Below, one piece after another: positions 36,459 to 44,262 of a stretch of 64,000 nucleotides of DNA. Position 1 is the first letter of the stretch. Each line of letters opens with the position of its first letter. Source of the DNA: an uncultured Woeseiaceae bacterium (lineage in GTDB: Bacteria; Pseudomonadota; Gammaproteobacteria; Steroidobacterales; Woeseiaceae); contig CAMYJB010000008.1 of NCBI GenBank assembly GCA_947258565.1, positions 62,001-126,000 on the forward strand, read 5' to 3'. The translations under genes were made by a program, and so were the position numbers. Under the pieces are notes generated by a model, which was given only the letters and a program-made list of their open reading frames with translations, did no database searches and was not told the origin of the DNA.

Positions 36459-36662
36459 GGCGCCCCCTGCAGTGTTCGATAGCGACCTGGATACCTTTCG
36501 ACCCTAAATCATAACCTCGGGGTCGCGCACTGTCGGCAGCATTTGAGCAGGGCCGGAATCTCGTCAAGCGAGACTGCGGAAAGCCTGTTGCTGCCACGGC
36601 TGACCCCACCTGTTGCTCTGGTTCGAGAGCGACGGCTCGTACCGGCACAGGCGGGGGGCGCT
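36459..36662 (+). ncRNA. ssrS: 6S RNA
   Basis: About 200 nt between zapA and the 5-formyl-THF cyclo-ligase, the conserved site of ssrS. The ends pair (GGCGCCCCCTG near 36459 with CAGGCGGGGGGCGC near 36648-36661). The 5' part GTGTTCGATAGCGACCTGG resembles the E. coli start region (TGTTCGCAAGCG...CC). The matching 3' arm contains CTGTTGCTCTGGTTCGAGAG. A pyrimidine run CTTTCCTTCC follows. It would form the rod with a central bubble that mimics an open promoter and binds sigma-70 RNA polymerase. The boundaries are approximate. Confidence 0.85.
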
Positions 36663-36687
36663 TTCCTTCCCAAGCTGACGAAACCCG

Positions 36688-37281
36688 ATGAAGGATCGAT
36701 CAACTGCGATGAAGCAATTGCGCATGGCTGCGATAACTGCGCGCCGTTCGATGTCGTCCGCAGATCGCAACGTGGCTTCTCGCCGCATCACCGATCGCTT
36801 TCTGAACAGCCGCTACTTCCTGGTCAGCGAAACGATTGCCTGCTACCTCTCGACGTGGGACGAGGTAGATACAGGTGCAATCATCGAGCGCGCATGGAGC
36901 GCAAAAAAGCGCATTTTTCTTCCGGTGATCGCTGCACGCGGGTACATGATGTTCCGCGAGACTCTGCCCGAGACGGAGATGAAGATGAATCATTTCGGTC
37001 TGTGGGAACCGGTTTCCGGCGAATTGATCAGTGCATTCGAACTCGATGTCGTCGTTACTCCGCTCGTTGCATTCGACGGCGAAAGAAACCGCATCGGCAT
37101 GGGCGGCGGTTACTTCGATCGTACCTTTGCGTTCCTCAGCGGTCGTCGTCACTGGCTGCGGCCGAAGCTGATCGGCATGGCCTTCGACTGCCAGCGCGTC
37201 GAAAAAATCTCGCCAAACCCTTGGGATATACCGGTTTTCCGTGTTTTCACGGAATCGGGGTACGGTCGTTCTGAGCGCTAG
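36688..37281 (+). CDS. ygfA: 5-formyltetrahydrofolate cyclo-ligase
   Basis: 197 aa. It has the family's phosphate-binding and C-terminal motif GMGGGYFDRTFAFL, preceded by VVVTPLVAFDGERNRIG, and an Arg/Lys-rich N-terminus (MKQLRMAAITARRSM). It converts 5-formyl-THF to 5,10-methenyl-THF with ATP. It follows 6S RNA by about 25 bp as in many gammaproteobacteria. Two starts are possible, 36688 and 36709 (MKQLRMAAI); neither has a strong ribosome-binding site. Confidence 0.93.
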   Translation: MKDRSTAMKQLRMAAITARRSMSSADRNVASRRITDRFLNSRYFLVSETIACYLSTWDEVDTGAIIERAWSAKKRIFLPVIAARGYMMFRETLPETEMKMNHFGLWEPVSGELISAFELDVVVTPLVAFDGERNRIGMGGGYFDRTFAFLSGRRHWLRPKLIGMAFDCQRVEKISPNPWDIPVFRVFTESGYGRSER

Positions 37282-37502
37282 TTCGAATTCGTCAGCAGTA
37301 ACTCATCGTGTATAAAACCGCACAAAGAAAATTCAGGATCAAGTAGTTTTCAGAAACGATCGCCGCAGACGATTGAATCGATTTTCGCGTCGTTGATATC
37401 GAAGAGCGGTCCGGCCTTTCAGCTGCATCGTCGAATCCGGATTTAATCCTTTAAAAACCAGCCTGAAGCAGTTAATTCAAAGTGTCGACTGCGTCACTTA
37501 AC

Positions 37503-37532
37503 TTGCTGGATTTTTTAGTTGTCTTGTATATA
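37503..37532 (+). promoter_or_regulatory. Sigma-70-type promoter for the lysine-rich protein
   Basis: TTGCTG at 37503-37508, an 18-bp T-rich spacer and TATATA at 37527-37532 (overlapping TATACT). It lies 33 bp before the ATG at 37565. A GGAG at 37555-37558 serves as ribosome-binding site. Confidence 0.55.
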
Positions 37533-37564
37533 CTCAACGCCGGGTACCCGACACGGAGAAAATT

Positions 37565-38002
37565 ATGGCTACCAAGAAGAAGTCACGTAAGAAGGCTTCG
37601 AAGCGCAAAGTCGCTAAGAAGCGTAAGACAACAGCGCGGAAGAAACCCGCGAAGCGTCGTGCCGCGAAGAAGAAGGCAGCGAAACGCAAGACAAAGCGCA
37701 AGACCAAGCGCAAGACCAAGAAAAAGGCTAAGAAAAAAGTAGCCAAGCGCAAGACGAAGAAGAAAGCCAAGAAGAAGGCTAAGAAAAAAGCCAAGAAGAA
37801 GGCTAAAAGGAAAGTAGCCAAGCGCAAGACTAAGAAAAAGGCCAAGAAAAAGGCCAAGAAAAAAGCCAAGAAGAAGGCTAAAAGGAAAGTAGCCAAGCGT
37901 AAGACCAAGAAAAAGGCCAAAAAGAAGGCCAGGAAAAAGGCTGCTAAGCGCAAGACCAAGAAGAAAGCCAGCAGGAAGAAGGCCTCGCGCAGGAAGAGAT
38001 AG
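37565..38002 (+). CDS. Histone H1/AlgP-like lysine-rich repetitive protein
   Basis: 145 aa, almost entirely Lys, Arg and Ala (KKAKKKAKK-type runs), with no other domain. Extremely basic proteins of this kind resemble AlgP/histone-H1 C-terminal tails and bind DNA or RNA without sequence specificity. The interior consists of 25-residue repeats beginning VAKRKTKKKA. Its own promoter and a strong terminator frame it as a single-gene unit, which suggests high expression. Codon choice varies between AAG and AAA within the repeats. Confidence 0.85.
   Translation: MATKKKSRKKASKRKVAKKRKTTARKKPAKRRAAKKKAAKRKTKRKTKRKTKKKAKKKVAKRKTKKKAKKKAKKKAKKKAKRKVAKRKTKKKAKKKAKKKAKKKAKRKVAKRKTKKKAKKKARKKAAKRKTKKKASRKKASRRKR
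37739..37888 (+). repeat. Two 75-bp tandem units inside the lysine-rich gene
   Basis: Residues 59-83 and 84-108 of the lysine-rich protein are identical 25-aa units (VAKRKTKKKAKK...AKRK), encoded by 37739-37813 and 37814-37888, with a partial third copy after that. The DNA differs only at a few synonymous A/G positions. Copy number could change by slippage or recombination. Confidence 0.85.
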
Positions 38003-38065
38003 CGCAGGCCAGTTGGCTTTCACTGGAGAAACAGGCAATGCCTGAGCCTTCTTCCAGTAGACAAG

Positions 38066-38091
38066 AGTGCCCGCATTTGCGGGCACTTTTT
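38066..38091 (+). terminator. Intrinsic terminator after the lysine-rich gene
   Basis: AGTGCCCGC, loop ATTT, GCGGGCACT, then TTTTTATT. A 9-bp perfect stem with a clean U-tract, 64 bp after the stop codon. Confidence 0.95.
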
Positions 38092-38203
38092 ATTGGGGCC
38101 CGGAGAGGCGAGCCGCCACGGTACTTCGACTGTGACGCCTGCCATGGCGGTTCCGTAGTCGATCAGCTAAGCTCTCTGGCGTCAGAATAACGGCCGCAGT
38201 TCC

Positions 38204-38863
38204 ATGACATCAGCTGACAAGAAGCGCAGTGCAGCCGAGGCTTCCCTCGAATTCATCGAGCCGGGAATGATCCTGGGCATCGGCACCGGGTCCACCGTCA
38301 ATTTCCTCATCGACATGCTACCCGGCATCCGAAATCGTATCGACCGCGTCGTATCGAGTTCCAAAGCAACGACGGCACTCCTGGAGGAGCGCGGGTTTGC
38401 GGTTTCAACGCTGAACGAGGTGGGCGATCTCGACCTGTATGTCGACGGCGCCGACGAGGCGACCAAGCGGCTCAACCTTGTCAAGGGTGGCGGGGGCGCC
38501 CTGACGAGGGAGAAAGTACTTGCCGGGGCGGCGCGCCGTTTCGTCTGCATCATCGACGACAGCAAGCTCGTGGGCATGCTCGGAAAATTTCCTCTCCCGG
38601 TCGAAGTGCTGCCGATGGCACAGGCTTTCGTGTCCCGCAGGTTCGTCAAGATGCGGGCAAACCCGGTCTGGCGGGAAAACTTCGTGACCGATAACGGCAA
38701 CCACATCCTGGATGTGCACGACCTGGCGATTTCCAACCCGCTCGAAATTGAAGATCGGCTCAACCGCATCCCGGGGATACTGACCGTGGGCCTATTCGCC
38801 CACCGCCCCGCAGACATCCTGCTTATCGGCAATGACGAGGGCGTAAGAGAACTCAGGGGCTGA
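38204..38863 (+). CDS. rpiA: Ribose-5-phosphate isomerase A
   Basis: 219 aa. Family motifs: ILGIGTGSTVNFLID (phosphate loop), DLDLYVDGADEATKRLNLVK (active-site Asp residues), GGGGALTREKVLA (catalytic Glu) and IIDDSKLVGMLGKFPLPVEV. It interconverts ribose-5-P and ribulose-5-P. It is preceded by the terminator at 38066, so it has its own promoter. It is of interest beside the damaged-looking rpe at 44249, which acts on the same ribulose-5-P. Confidence 0.96.
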   Translation: MTSADKKRSAAEASLEFIEPGMILGIGTGSTVNFLIDMLPGIRNRIDRVVSSSKATTALLEERGFAVSTLNEVGDLDLYVDGADEATKRLNLVKGGGGALTREKVLAGAARRFVCIIDDSKLVGMLGKFPLPVEVLPMAQAFVSRRFVKMRANPVWRENFVTDNGNHILDVHDLAISNPLEIEDRLNRIPGILTVGLFAHRPADILLIGNDEGVRELRG

Positions 38864-39010
38864 GGCGTCTCGGCCGTCCAGCCACGAGACACCGGTCACG
38901 GCACGCCGGATTGACCGGTCACAGGTCCCCGAGCATGTGACCTGACGCACAGATAACGACGAGATACGGGTCTACTCTCGGAGCCGTGGTTTTTCATAAT
39001 CTGTGGCCCG

Positions 39011-40291
39011 ATGAGTAAGATACTGTATTTCCTGGCTATTCCGGCACTCGTGTCGCTGCCCGCAATGGCAGTGGCGGATCCGGGTGACTGGTATCTCGGC
39101 GCTGCGATTGTCTACACCGATGACGATCCGGACCGCAGACTCGAGGACGTCGTCGGCGGAGGGCAGATACAATTCGGCCGCCATCTGACCGACGTATTTG
39201 CGCTGGAGGGCCGTGTCGGCTACTCGGAGATTGACGGATGGCCGAACTGGCCGTCGGTAACGGAGAGAGAAAGCCAGGAATTTATCGATATCGGTGTTGA
39301 TCTGCTGAGCCACCTGAATCCCGACGGCAGCTTCTCCCCGTATTTGTTATTGGGCGCGGGCTATCTCGGAACGAAGACAGACTCCGGCAGCGAAGAGAAT
39401 CGCCCCAGCGGCAGCGCGGGTCTTGGTTTTGAATGGCGCCTTGGCCGCAGTGCGTTTTCGATCCGGGGTGACTACAGGTTCCGCCTCGCCTGGGAGAAAG
39501 ACAACAGCCTGACCGACCGGGTCGCCACGCTTGGCCTGCAATACACCTTTGGCGGCCGTTCTGCGCCGCCGCTTACCGACAGTGACGGTGACGGCGTCCA
39601 GGACGTGTTTGACCAGTGTCCACACTCCGAGGCGGGTGTCACGGTGGACGGCACTGGTTGCGAGATCTTCGTCGATAGCGACGGCGACGGGGTCATAGAC
39701 CGCAAGGATCTGTGTGCCAACACGCCGCAGGCCGCGCCGGTCGACACGTACGGCTGTATCCGCGATCAGGATGGCGACGGCGTAACCGACGACATTGATG
39801 AATGCCCGAACACGGTTTCCGGTGCTGCAATCTACGTGAACGGTTGCGAACGGGACGATGACGGCGACAACGTGGTCAATCACCTCGATGAATGCCCGAA
39901 CACTCGTGCCAACGCGCCGGTGGATGCGCGCGGCTGCGAAATCGGCAGCACTCTTGAACTGCGTGGCGTCAACTTCGCCAGCAACTCGGATCGTCTACTG
40001 ACGGGCGCGGAACAGGTACTGGACGACGCCATTGAATGGCTGAGAAAAAACCCGCACCTGGTCGTGGAGGTTGCAGGGCATACCGACAGTGACGGTGCCG
40101 CCGCGGCAAACCTGGGACTGTCCGAACGCCGCGCCTACACCGTTCGGGATTACCTGATCAGCGGGGGCATCAGTGAGGCAAGGCTGACCGCGCGCGGCTA
40201 CGGCGAGTACGAGCCGATCGCCGACAATGCCACGAACGAAGGCAAGGCCGAAAACCGGCGCGTCGAGCTCAGGATCCTGAATAACAGGTAA
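39011..40291 (+). CDS. OmpA-family outer-membrane protein with TSP3 calcium-binding repeats
   Basis: 426 aa. A signal peptide, then an eight-strand OmpA-type barrel (DWYLGAAIVYTDDD to ATLGLQYTFGGR), and a linker of thrombospondin type 3-like acidic repeats (DSDGDGVQDVFDQCPH, DSDGDGVIDRKDLCAN, DQDGDGVTDDIDECPN, DDDGDNVVNHLDECPN). The peptidoglycan-binding OmpA C-terminal domain (VNFASNSDRL, VVEVAGHTDSDG, NEGKAENRRVEL) ends the protein. It anchors the outer membrane to the cell wall; the repeats probably bind calcium. The gene stands alone after rpiA. Confidence 0.93.
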   Translation: MSKILYFLAIPALVSLPAMAVADPGDWYLGAAIVYTDDDPDRRLEDVVGGGQIQFGRHLTDVFALEGRVGYSEIDGWPNWPSVTERESQEFIDIGVDLLSHLNPDGSFSPYLLLGAGYLGTKTDSGSEENRPSGSAGLGFEWRLGRSAFSIRGDYRFRLAWEKDNSLTDRVATLGLQYTFGGRSAPPLTDSDGDGVQDVFDQCPHSEAGVTVDGTGCEIFVDSDGDGVIDRKDLCANTPQAAPVDTYGCIRDQDGDGVTDDIDECPNTVSGAAIYVNGCERDDDGDNVVNHLDECPNTRANAPVDARGCEIGSTLELRGVNFASNSDRLLTGAEQVLDDAIEWLRKNPHLVVEVAGHTDSDGAAAANLGLSERRAYTVRDYLISGGISEARLTARGYGEYEPIADNATNEGKAENRRVELRILNNR

Positions 40292-40312
40292 CAGGCCGGT
40301 CCCGCCAAACGC

Positions 40313-40336
40313 AAAAAAGGGCCCCGGATGGGGCCC
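40313..40336 (-). terminator. Distal terminator on the tRNA strand
   Basis: GGGCCCC GGAT GGGGCCC with AAAAAA on its left, so on the minus strand a 7-bp G+C stem is followed by six T. It may also weakly serve the OmpA-family gene, 22 bp away on the other strand. Confidence 0.7.
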
Positions 40337-40343
40337 TCGTGTT

Positions 40344-40368
40344 AATGAAAAGGCCCCGCGAGGGGGCC
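40344..40368 (-). terminator. Second copy of the tRNA terminator hairpin
   Basis: AATGAAAAGGCCCC followed by GCGAGGGGGCC, identical over 25 nt to 40466-40490. On the minus strand it reads GGCCCC-type stem then TTTTCATT. Unlike the other copy it lacks the T-rich flank on the plus-strand side. Confidence 0.7.
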
Positions 40369-40463
40369 AGCATTTGCGCAAGAGGGATGCTCGCGCTGCG
40401 CGCGAGCAAGTCGCTGCGCGGACTTGTCGAACAGCGGTCCTCGTCTCCAGCTCCCCGAACCGG

Positions 40464-40500
40464 AAAATGAAAAGGCCCCGCGAGGGGGCCTTTTCATTTT
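40464..40500 (-). terminator. Symmetric terminator next to tRNA-Gln
   Basis: AAAATGAAAAGGCCCC, a GCGAG loop, then GGGGCCTTTTCATTTT. The flanks are complementary as well, so the hairpin terminates both strands. It begins 3 bases past the tRNA 3' end. Confidence 0.9.
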
Positions 40501-40502
40501 CC

Positions 40503-40576
40503 TGGCTGGGGGAGAGGGATTCGAACCCCCGTTGACGGAGTCAGAGTCCGTAGTCCTACCACTAGACGATCCCCCA
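40503..40576 (-). tRNA. tRNA-Gln (anticodon CTG)
   Basis: 74 nt on the minus strand including encoded CCA. Acceptor TGGGGGA pairs with TCCCCCA, D-arm TCGTCTAGTGGTAGGA, anticodon stem CGGA/TCCG around CTCTGAC (anticodon CTG, reads CAG), T-arm GGGGGTTCGAATCCCTC. The initial T is usual for tRNA-Gln. All arms pair, so it looks functional. A decayed copy lies upstream and three terminator hairpins downstream. Confidence 0.96.
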
Positions 40577-40655
40577 ATACTTCACCGAATTATTACGCCG
40601 GGATCGGGATGGACGTACCCGCTTCGCGGTTACGTCTGTCGGCGCGCTGTGCGCG

Positions 40656-40718
40656 CCTCGGCTCGAACCCCCATCGACGGAGTCAGAGTCCGTGGTCCTG
40701 CCACTGGATGATCTCCCA
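40656..40718 (-). pseudogene. Decayed tRNA-Gln copy with lost 3' end
   Basis: On the minus strand the 5' part reads TGGGAGATCATCCAGTGGCA then GGACCACGGACTCTGACTCC and GGGGGTTCGAGCC, parallel to the intact tRNA-Gln and keeping anticodon CTG. Beyond the T-loop the T-stem (CCGAG against GGGGG) and acceptor no longer pair and no CCA follows. Instead there is a GGCGCGC-ACA-GCGCGCC hairpin. It lies tandem to the real gene, between rpsI and it. Confidence 0.8.
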
Positions 40719-40737
40719 AATCTCGGGATCGATCCGA

Positions 40738-41130
40738 CTAACGCTTCGAGTACTGCGTCGCGCGGCGAGCTTTGCGCAGACCCACTTTCTTGCGCTCCAC
40801 TTCACGAGCATCGCGGGTTACGAAACCGGCTTTGCGGAGGCCCGGACGCAGCGATTCGTCGTACTGCATCAAAGCGCGCGTCAGGCCATGGCGAATCGCG
40901 CCGGCCTGCCCGGTCGTGCCGCCGCCGGTGACCTTGACCTTGACGTTGAACTGGTCGACCAGGTTCATCAGCTCGAGCGGCTGCCGTACGATCATCTGTG
41001 CCGTCTTGCGCCCGAAGAACACGTCGAGCGGCTTGTCATTGACGGTGATGTCACCTTTGCCGGACTCCAGGAACACGCGCGCGGTCGACGTCTTGCGCCG
41101 GCCCGTGCCATAAAAAACTGCTTCACTCAT
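40738..41130 (-). CDS. rpsI: 30S ribosomal protein uS9
   Basis: 130 aa, full length, with [55 protein letters not shown] and the invariant C-terminus RRATQYSKR. Pairs with rplM in the usual order on the minus strand, 30 bp downstream of it. Confidence 0.98.
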   Translation of the reverse strand: MSEAVFYGTGRRKTSTARVFLESGKGDITVNDKPLDVFFGRKTAQMIVRQPLELMNLVDQFNVKVKVTGGGTTGQAGAIRHGLTRALMQYDESLRPGLRKAGFVTRDAREVERKKVGLRKARRATQYSKR

Positions 41131-41160
41131 TATCTTGCCTCAATTCTCGTTCGCCCGGAC

Positions 41161-41595
41161 TCAGGCGTTGACGTCCAGGGGGATCGGCTGCTGCGCCGCG
41201 TGATTGTGCTCCGGCCCCGCGAACACGCGCAGCTTGCCGAACATCTTGCGGCCCAAAGGCCCCTTGGGCAGCATGCCCTTGACCGCATACTGAAGCGCGC
41301 GCTCCGGCGCCTCGTCCAGCAGGGTTTCGAGGTTGGTCGACTTCAGGTTGCCGATGTACCCCGTGTGATGGTGGTACATCTTGTTCTTCAGCTTGTTGCC
41401 GGTAACGCGGATCTTCTTGGCGTTAACGACGACAATGTAATCGCCCGTATCCACGTGCGGAGTATATTCCGGCTTGTGCTTGCCACGCAGGCGCCGTGCA
41501 ATCTCCGTCGACAGGCGACCCAGGGTCTTGCCCGTTGCATCGACGACATACCAGTCGCGCCGTACCTCTGCGGGTTTGGCAGAAAACGTCTTCAT
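41161..41595 (-). CDS. rplM: 50S ribosomal protein uL13
   Basis: 144 aa: [54 protein letters not shown] and [19 protein letters not shown] are standard. ATG 41595 is the conserved start. The first gene of the rplM-rpsI unit, with a good promoter about 115 bp upstream. The leader between promoter and ATG may carry feedback regulation, but I cannot identify a defined structure. Confidence 0.98.
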   Translation of the reverse strand: MKTFSAKPAEVRRDWYVVDATGKTLGRLSTEIARRLRGKHKPEYTPHVDTGDYIVVVNAKKIRVTGNKLKNKMYHHHTGYIGNLKSTNLETLLDEAPERALQYAVKGMLPKGPLGRKMFGKLRVFAGPEHNHAAQQPIPLDVNA

Positions 41596-41710
41596 GATAT
41601 CCAGATTCCTAAGGGAATTCGTTGTAACCCGGCGGTGCGCGGCCTGATTGCCGGCGCCGCAGCCTCCACCCGGGCAGGCACAGGGCCGCCGGAGGGGCGA
41701 AAGGCGCAAA

Positions 41711-41739
41711 ATTCTACTCGACCTCCCGTTTTATTGCAA
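41711..41739 (-). promoter_or_regulatory. Sigma-70 promoter of rplM-rpsI
   Basis: On the minus strand TTGCAA (41739-41734), a 17-bp spacer and TAGAAT (41716-41711), followed by a leader of about 110 nt before the rplM ATG. Spacing and hexamers are close to consensus. Confidence 0.7.
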
Positions 41740-41838
41740 TCGATCCAGGGATTTTTCGGACAACTAATCGGCCCGCCGGGCGGGCGAAATTCTCTTGATC
41801 TACAACGGCTTAGGAATTATCCCCCGGGCCCTGCCCTG

Positions 41839-42561
41839 CTAGAACGCGTATTCCAGGGAGATTGCCGACCGCGTATCGGTCTTTTCCGTGCCGATCGGCA
41901 CGTCGCTGTTGTTGCGGATCGTGTAGGACGCGACCAGGTTGAGCGCCCCGACAAGCCGCGCCGTGATCGAGGTTACGGACTCGCTGAACGTATTCTCGCT
42001 GCCTGCTTCGACCCGCAGTGTTTGTCCAAACTCCGAGGTATCGCTGAATTTCCAGGTGTAATTCAGCGCGCCGGTGGCAATTGTCTCGTCCTGGCTGACG
42101 CCCAGCTGGTCTTTGGACTGGCGGGCACCAAAACCGAGCTCACCATTGAGGGTATGGACATCCGTGTCGATGATCCGCCGACCGTAGCCGACAGTCTGCG
42201 AAAACTGGGTATCGAAACCACCGAACCGGTCCTTGCGCCAGTTCAGGCGGCCGAATATGAAGTCACGATCCGTGAAGTCCCAGCCGGTCTTCCAGCCGGC
42301 CTCGTAGGCCTCGGCCGTCGTCACCTTGTTCTCGGATGCGTTGATCGCCGATGCCGTGGCCTCGTGATGCCATTGGCCAACGACGTACCTGGCCTCGAAA
42401 CTCGTATTCAGGCTCGACGTCTCCGTGTTGCCCGTCGTGGCCAGGTAGCCAAGCTTGACGTTGCCCTCGAGCGGGTCGTCCTCTGCTTCCTCCTCGGCAG
42501 CGAGCGCAGCCAATGGCAATGTCAACAGAGAACAAATTACGAGCACGCTGCGAATATTCAT
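41839..42561 (-). CDS. DUF481-family outer-membrane beta-barrel protein
   Basis: 240 aa with a signal peptide (VLVICSLLTLPLAALA), an acidic start (EEEAEDDPLEG) and repeated amphipathic beta strands: VKLGYLATTGNTETSSLN, WKTGWDFTDRDFIFGRLNWR, TVGYGRRIIDTD and LNYTWKFSDTSEFGQTLRVE. The last residues (AISLEYAF) end in Phe as in outer-membrane barrels. This is the YdiY/DUF481 salt-induced protein type; its function is unclear. GGAG lies six bases before ATG 42561. Confidence 0.9.
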   Translation of the reverse strand: MNIRSVLVICSLLTLPLAALAAEEEAEDDPLEGNVKLGYLATTGNTETSSLNTSFEARYVVGQWHHEATASAINASENKVTTAEAYEAGWKTGWDFTDRDFIFGRLNWRKDRFGGFDTQFSQTVGYGRRIIDTDVHTLNGELGFGARQSKDQLGVSQDETIATGALNYTWKFSDTSEFGQTLRVEAGSENTFSESVTSITARLVGALNLVASYTIRNNSDVPIGTEKTDTRSAISLEYAF

Positions 42562-42829
42562 CACCATCTCCTCGATCGAACGGGCAGCCCCTGAAAGGCT
42601 GCGGAGTATAGCCAACGTAGCGAGCAGGCCGCGAATTTTTACAAATGTTTATAATTGCCGGCGCCCGGCGTTGACGGCGATCTCGATATCGATATCGACG
42701 TTATCGAGTTCGGTGGCTTTTGGCGGCCGTCCGGTGAGCTTGTCACCGGGGTATCGCTGAGTGGCGCCTGTCCGGGCCTCGTATTTCGATGCTGACGGTG
42801 CGCCGCGGACGATTGCTATAATCGACGCC

Positions 42830-43474
42830 ATGCACCAGAGATCACTGACCCCGCTCGATCGAATGCTCGCCGGCGCGAATAACGCGTTGCGCACCGTCTC
42901 CGCTCCGGCGGGCCGCCCGGCGCGCGAGAATCCCGCGACGGGCGTGGAGGACGCCGAGCTGGATCAACGGCAACGCGCCCATGCGGCCGGTCTCATGCGG
43001 GTTAACCATGCCGGCGAAGTTGCCGCGCAGGGCCTCTACCAGGGTCACGCCGCGGTCGCCAGAGAGAAGTCCATTGAGGAGCAGATGCAGCACGCCGCCA
43101 ACGAGGAGTTCGACCACCTTGCCTGGTGCGAAGAGCGCCTTCGCGAACTGGGTGCGGCACCCAGCCGGCTCAGCCCTTTCTGGTACGCGGGCGCGTTTGC
43201 TATCGGAGCGGCGAGCGGCGTACTCGGCGATCGCTGGAGTCTCGGCTTCATCGCGGAAACGGAGCGCCAGGTCTGCGAGCACCTCGAAGGTCACTTCGAA
43301 AGCCTTCCGGAAAACGACGGGCGCAGCCGCGCCATCCTCCGACAAATGCACGAGGAGGAGGCGGAGCACGGTAAAAACGCCATCGATGCGGGCGCAGCCG
43401 AGCTGCCACCGCCGGTCAAGCGCTTGATGAAGCTCACGGCAAAAGTCATGACGCGCACGGCGTACTGGTTGTAA
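42830..43474 (+). CDS. coq7: Coq7-type demethoxyubiquinone hydroxylase
   Basis: 214 aa diiron carboxylate protein. Ligands are seen in MRVNHAGEVAAQGLYQG (Glu), NEEFDHLAWCEERL (ExxH), FIAETERQVCEHLEGH and HEEEAEHGKNAID (ExxH). It hydroxylates C6 of the ubiquinone ring, replacing UbiF in many proteobacteria. This bears on the FAD hydroxylase at 31355. ATG 42830 (MHQRSLTPLDRML) is the usual start; the open frame upstream is not conserved. It precedes crp. Confidence 0.94.
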   Translation: MHQRSLTPLDRMLAGANNALRTVSAPAGRPARENPATGVEDAELDQRQRAHAAGLMRVNHAGEVAAQGLYQGHAAVAREKSIEEQMQHAANEEFDHLAWCEERLRELGAAPSRLSPFWYAGAFAIGAASGVLGDRWSLGFIAETERQVCEHLEGHFESLPENDGRSRAILRQMHEEEAEHGKNAIDAGAAELPPPVKRLMKLTAKVMTRTAYWL

Positions 43475-43578
43475 GTCGCTGTTAGTTGCAATGAATTCAA
43501 CCAAAACACGGACTTAGCTTGCCCTTCTTCGCGAACTGTATTAAAAGAGAGGGCGCTTGAGCGATGAGGGACCGATCC

Positions 43579-44232
43579 ATGCAGACCAATGCCAAGACCC
43601 TGAGCGACGTACCGGCGATCAATCGTTTTTTGAGCTACTGCCGCGTACGCACCGTCCCCTCGAAAACCGTGATGATTCACGCCGGCGATCTGCCGGACGT
43701 GCTGTATTACATCGTCGACGGGTCAGTCGAGGTCATGATCGAGGATGAGGACGGCAATGAAATGGTTCTCGCCTACCTGAACAAAGGCCAGTTTTTCGGT
43801 GAGATGGGCCTGTTCTACGAACAGCCGACGCGCAGCGCCTGGGTCAGGACGCGTACGGAGTGCGAAATCGCCGAGATGACCTATCCGCGTTTTCGGCAGA
43901 TCGCCAGCGAAAGCCCCGGGCTCGTGTTCGAACTCGCCACCCAGCTCGCGACGCGACTCGACCGCACGAACCGCAAACTGGGTGACCTGGCATTCGTCGA
44001 TGTAACCGGCCGGGTTGCGCACGCGATCATGGATCTCTGCAACGAGCCCGACGCGATGACCCATCCCGACGGGATGCAGATCAAGGTCAGCCGGCAGGAA
44101 CTGTCGCGCCTCGTCGGCTGCTCGCGGGAAATGGCGGGCCGGGTCCTCAAGGTCCTCGAAGAGCAGGGGCTGGTCTCGGCAAGCGGCAAGACCATCGTCG
44201 TCTACGGCGCCAGGCCGAATCGCAACCTGTGA
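43579..44232 (+). CDS. crp: cAMP receptor protein (CRP/Vfr-type global regulator)
   Basis: 217 aa. The cyclic-nucleotide pocket contains LYYIVDGSVEVMIEDEDGNE and GQFFGEMGLFYEQPTRSAWV, with the phosphate-binding Arg-Ser. The long dimer helix follows, then the DNA-binding domain with the recognition helix in IKVSRQELSRLVGCSREMAG then RVLKVLEEQGLV. The RExxGR-type recognition residues are those of CRP/Vfr, so TGTGA sites are expected. GAGGG lies at good spacing from ATG 43579; ATG 43564 is an alternative. Confidence 0.93.
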   Translation: MQTNAKTLSDVPAINRFLSYCRVRTVPSKTVMIHAGDLPDVLYYIVDGSVEVMIEDEDGNEMVLAYLNKGQFFGEMGLFYEQPTRSAWVRTRTECEIAEMTYPRFRQIASESPGLVFELATQLATRLDRTNRKLGDLAFVDVTGRVAHAIMDLCNEPDAMTHPDGMQIKVSRQELSRLVGCSREMAGRVLKVLEEQGLVSASGKTIVVYGARPNRNL

Positions 44233-44239
44233 TCCGGAG

Positions 44240-44262
44240 GGCCGGCTTTTAGCCGGCCTTTT
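44240..44262 (+). terminator. Terminator between crp and rpe
   Basis: GGCCGGCT, loop TTT, AGCCGGCC, then TTTTC: an 8-bp stem and a U-tract 8 bp after the crp stop. The rpe stop codon (44249-44251, minus strand) lies inside the hairpin, and on that strand no T-tract follows. Confidence 0.85.

Noticed and set aside
37739..37888. Tandem repeats as a possible CRISPR array
   Set aside because: There are no spacers; the repeats are in-frame coding units.
37534..37959. Phe/Leu-rich frame antisense to the lysine-rich gene
   Set aside because: A mirror of the AAG/AAA repeats; the membrane-like look is an artefact of the reverse complement.
40609..42594. 661-aa open frame on the plus strand across the tRNA remnant, rpsI, rplM and DUF481 gene
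   Set aside because: Runs antisense to two ribosomal protein genes and a conserved barrel protein; a chance high-G+C frame.
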